Position numbers and translations under genes: made by a program. From Flavobacterium frigidarium DSM 17623 (GTDB lineage: Bacteria; Bacteroidota; Bacteroidia; Flavobacteriales; Flavobacteriaceae), in assembly GCF_000425505.1 (NCBI RefSeq), contig NZ_AUDO01000019.1:1-64000 (forward strand): DNA of 64,000 bases. The letters run 5' to 3'. The notes under the pieces were generated by a model. That model saw nothing but the letters and a program-made list of their open reading frames with translations, was not told where the DNA came from and made no database searches. Shown here piece by piece: positions 63,359-64,000 of the stretch (positions are counted from its first letter, which is position 1; every line of letters begins with the position of its first letter).

Positions 63359-64000
63359 TTATATTGCACTAATAGTAATTGGTAGGCTGTACATTGTTTT
63401 GACAGCAACGTCGTTAAATTTACCAGGAATCCATTTTGGGGAAAGTTTCAAAACACGAATCGTTTCTTCTCCTGTGCCATACCCTATCTCTCTAATGATT
63501 CTATAGTCCGTTAGAGAACCGTCCTTCTCAATGATAAAAGTAACATACACTCTTCCTTTTACCTTTTCTTTAATCATTTCCGGAGACATCGTGTAATTTT
63601 TACCAACGAATTTGTAAAATTCAGCCATTCCTCCAGGGAATTCGGGTTTTTCAGTTACTTCAGTTGAATTATATGGCTCTCCAGCTAGTTTTTCAGTAGC
63701 TAATGTTTTCTTACTGAATGCATCTACTTTAAAAGTTTCCGGACCACCTTTTGTTAATATCTCGTCCATTTTCTTCTTGCTAGGATTTTTAATGTTTTCG
63801 GTAATTAAAGCAGGAACAAGCTGTTTTTCTTTGTCCGTTAAATCAGCATACTTTTTAGTAGCGACTACCGTACCGTCTTGACCTACAATTTGAAAAGTGG
63901 TGTTGACGTAGTAATTTTTAAACAGCTTTGAATAGTCTGTTAATGAAGTTTGTTTTGTGGTTTCTTGTGCTACAGTTTTTGTGCACAATGAAAATAGCAG
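63359..64000 (-). CDS. TonB C-terminal-domain protein (partial, cut by window end)
   Basis: The visible part extends to the window edge, with LLFSLCTKTVAQ at the edge looking like the end of a signal peptide. So the true start lies beyond 64000, and an ATG-like start inside the window is not needed. The C-terminal about 95 residues are a TonB C-terminal domain: PEFPGGMAEFYKFVGKNY, VKGRVYVTFIIEKDGSLTDY, LKLSPKWIPGKFNDVAVKTM, and PITISAI at the end. The N-terminal part has no Pro-rich linker or obvious membrane anchor in view. Such secreted TonB-domain proteins are common in this phylum and need not energise transport. Role unknown. Confidence 0.75.
   Translation of the reverse strand: MLFSLCTKTVAQETTKQTSLTDYSKLFKNYYVNTTFQIVGQDGTVVATKKYADLTDKEKQLVPALITENIKNPSKKKMDEILTKGGPETFKVDAFSKKTLATEKLAGEPYNSTEVTEKPEFPGGMAEFYKFVGKNYTMSPEMIKEKVKGRVYVTFIIEKDGSLTDYRIIREIGYGTGEETIRVLKLSPKWIPGKFNDVAVKTMYSLPITISAI

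Overview
The window is AT-rich DNA from a Bacteroidota bacterium, most likely a Flavobacterium or close relative (family Flavobacteriaceae). The signs are a type IX secretion (T9SS) sorting domain on a giant surface protein, a TonB-dependent receptor with an N-terminal carboxypeptidase-regulatory-like domain, ISAon1-type transposase remains, several TAnnTTTG promoter elements, little Shine-Dalgarno signal, and frequent TTG starts. I found no tRNA, rRNA, CRISPR array or intact insertion sequence.

Layout. 1-960: a decayed transposase. 1426-25486: a five-gene surface locus that looks like a Bacteroidota version of a chaperone-usher pilus: two DUF4402-type pilin-like proteins, a PapD-like chaperone, an usher-like outer-membrane protein with SPOR-like C-terminal repeats, and a 6207-residue T9SS-type adhesin. 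The first pilin gene is followed by a terminator hairpin, which would make the major subunit more abundant than the rest. 25709-32649: housekeeping and poorly characterised genes (DUF819, DUF456, a lipoprotein, DUF4184, ruvC, hemW, a cyclase-family hydrolase, a MmcQ/YjbR protein).

32767-39242: a compact signalling operon: receiver protein, H-NOX heme nitric-oxide sensor, HNOBA-PAS histidine kinase, FIST-domain (NosP-like) sensor, second histidine kinase, HPt protein, LytTR response regulator. It appears to hold two different candidate nitric-oxide sensors, each directly followed by a soluble kinase.

40062-52254: a candidate exopolysaccharide locus without an obvious named counterpart: TPR/beta-barrel exporter, STAS-like protein, Wzx-like flippase, GT4-like glycosyltransferase, and an oppositely oriented, translationally coupled trio (GT-C-like membrane protein, Ig-like membrane-anchored protein, GH-A clan glycosidase). 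It ends with a response-regulator receiver fused to an Alg5-like family 2 glycosyltransferase. That fusion suggests phosphorelay control of polysaccharide synthesis at the enzyme level. The neighbouring nitric-oxide operon is an attractive but unproven source of the phosphoryl group.

52425-64000: a PH/SHOCT protein, a DUF4407 membrane protein, a phosphate-scavenging operon (TonB-dependent receptor, purple-acid-phosphatase-like enzyme, beta-propeller phytase), pckA, a DUF423 protein, a saccharopine dehydrogenase-family protein, and a TonB C-terminal-domain protein cut by the window edge. Several convergent gene pairs share strong hairpin terminators.
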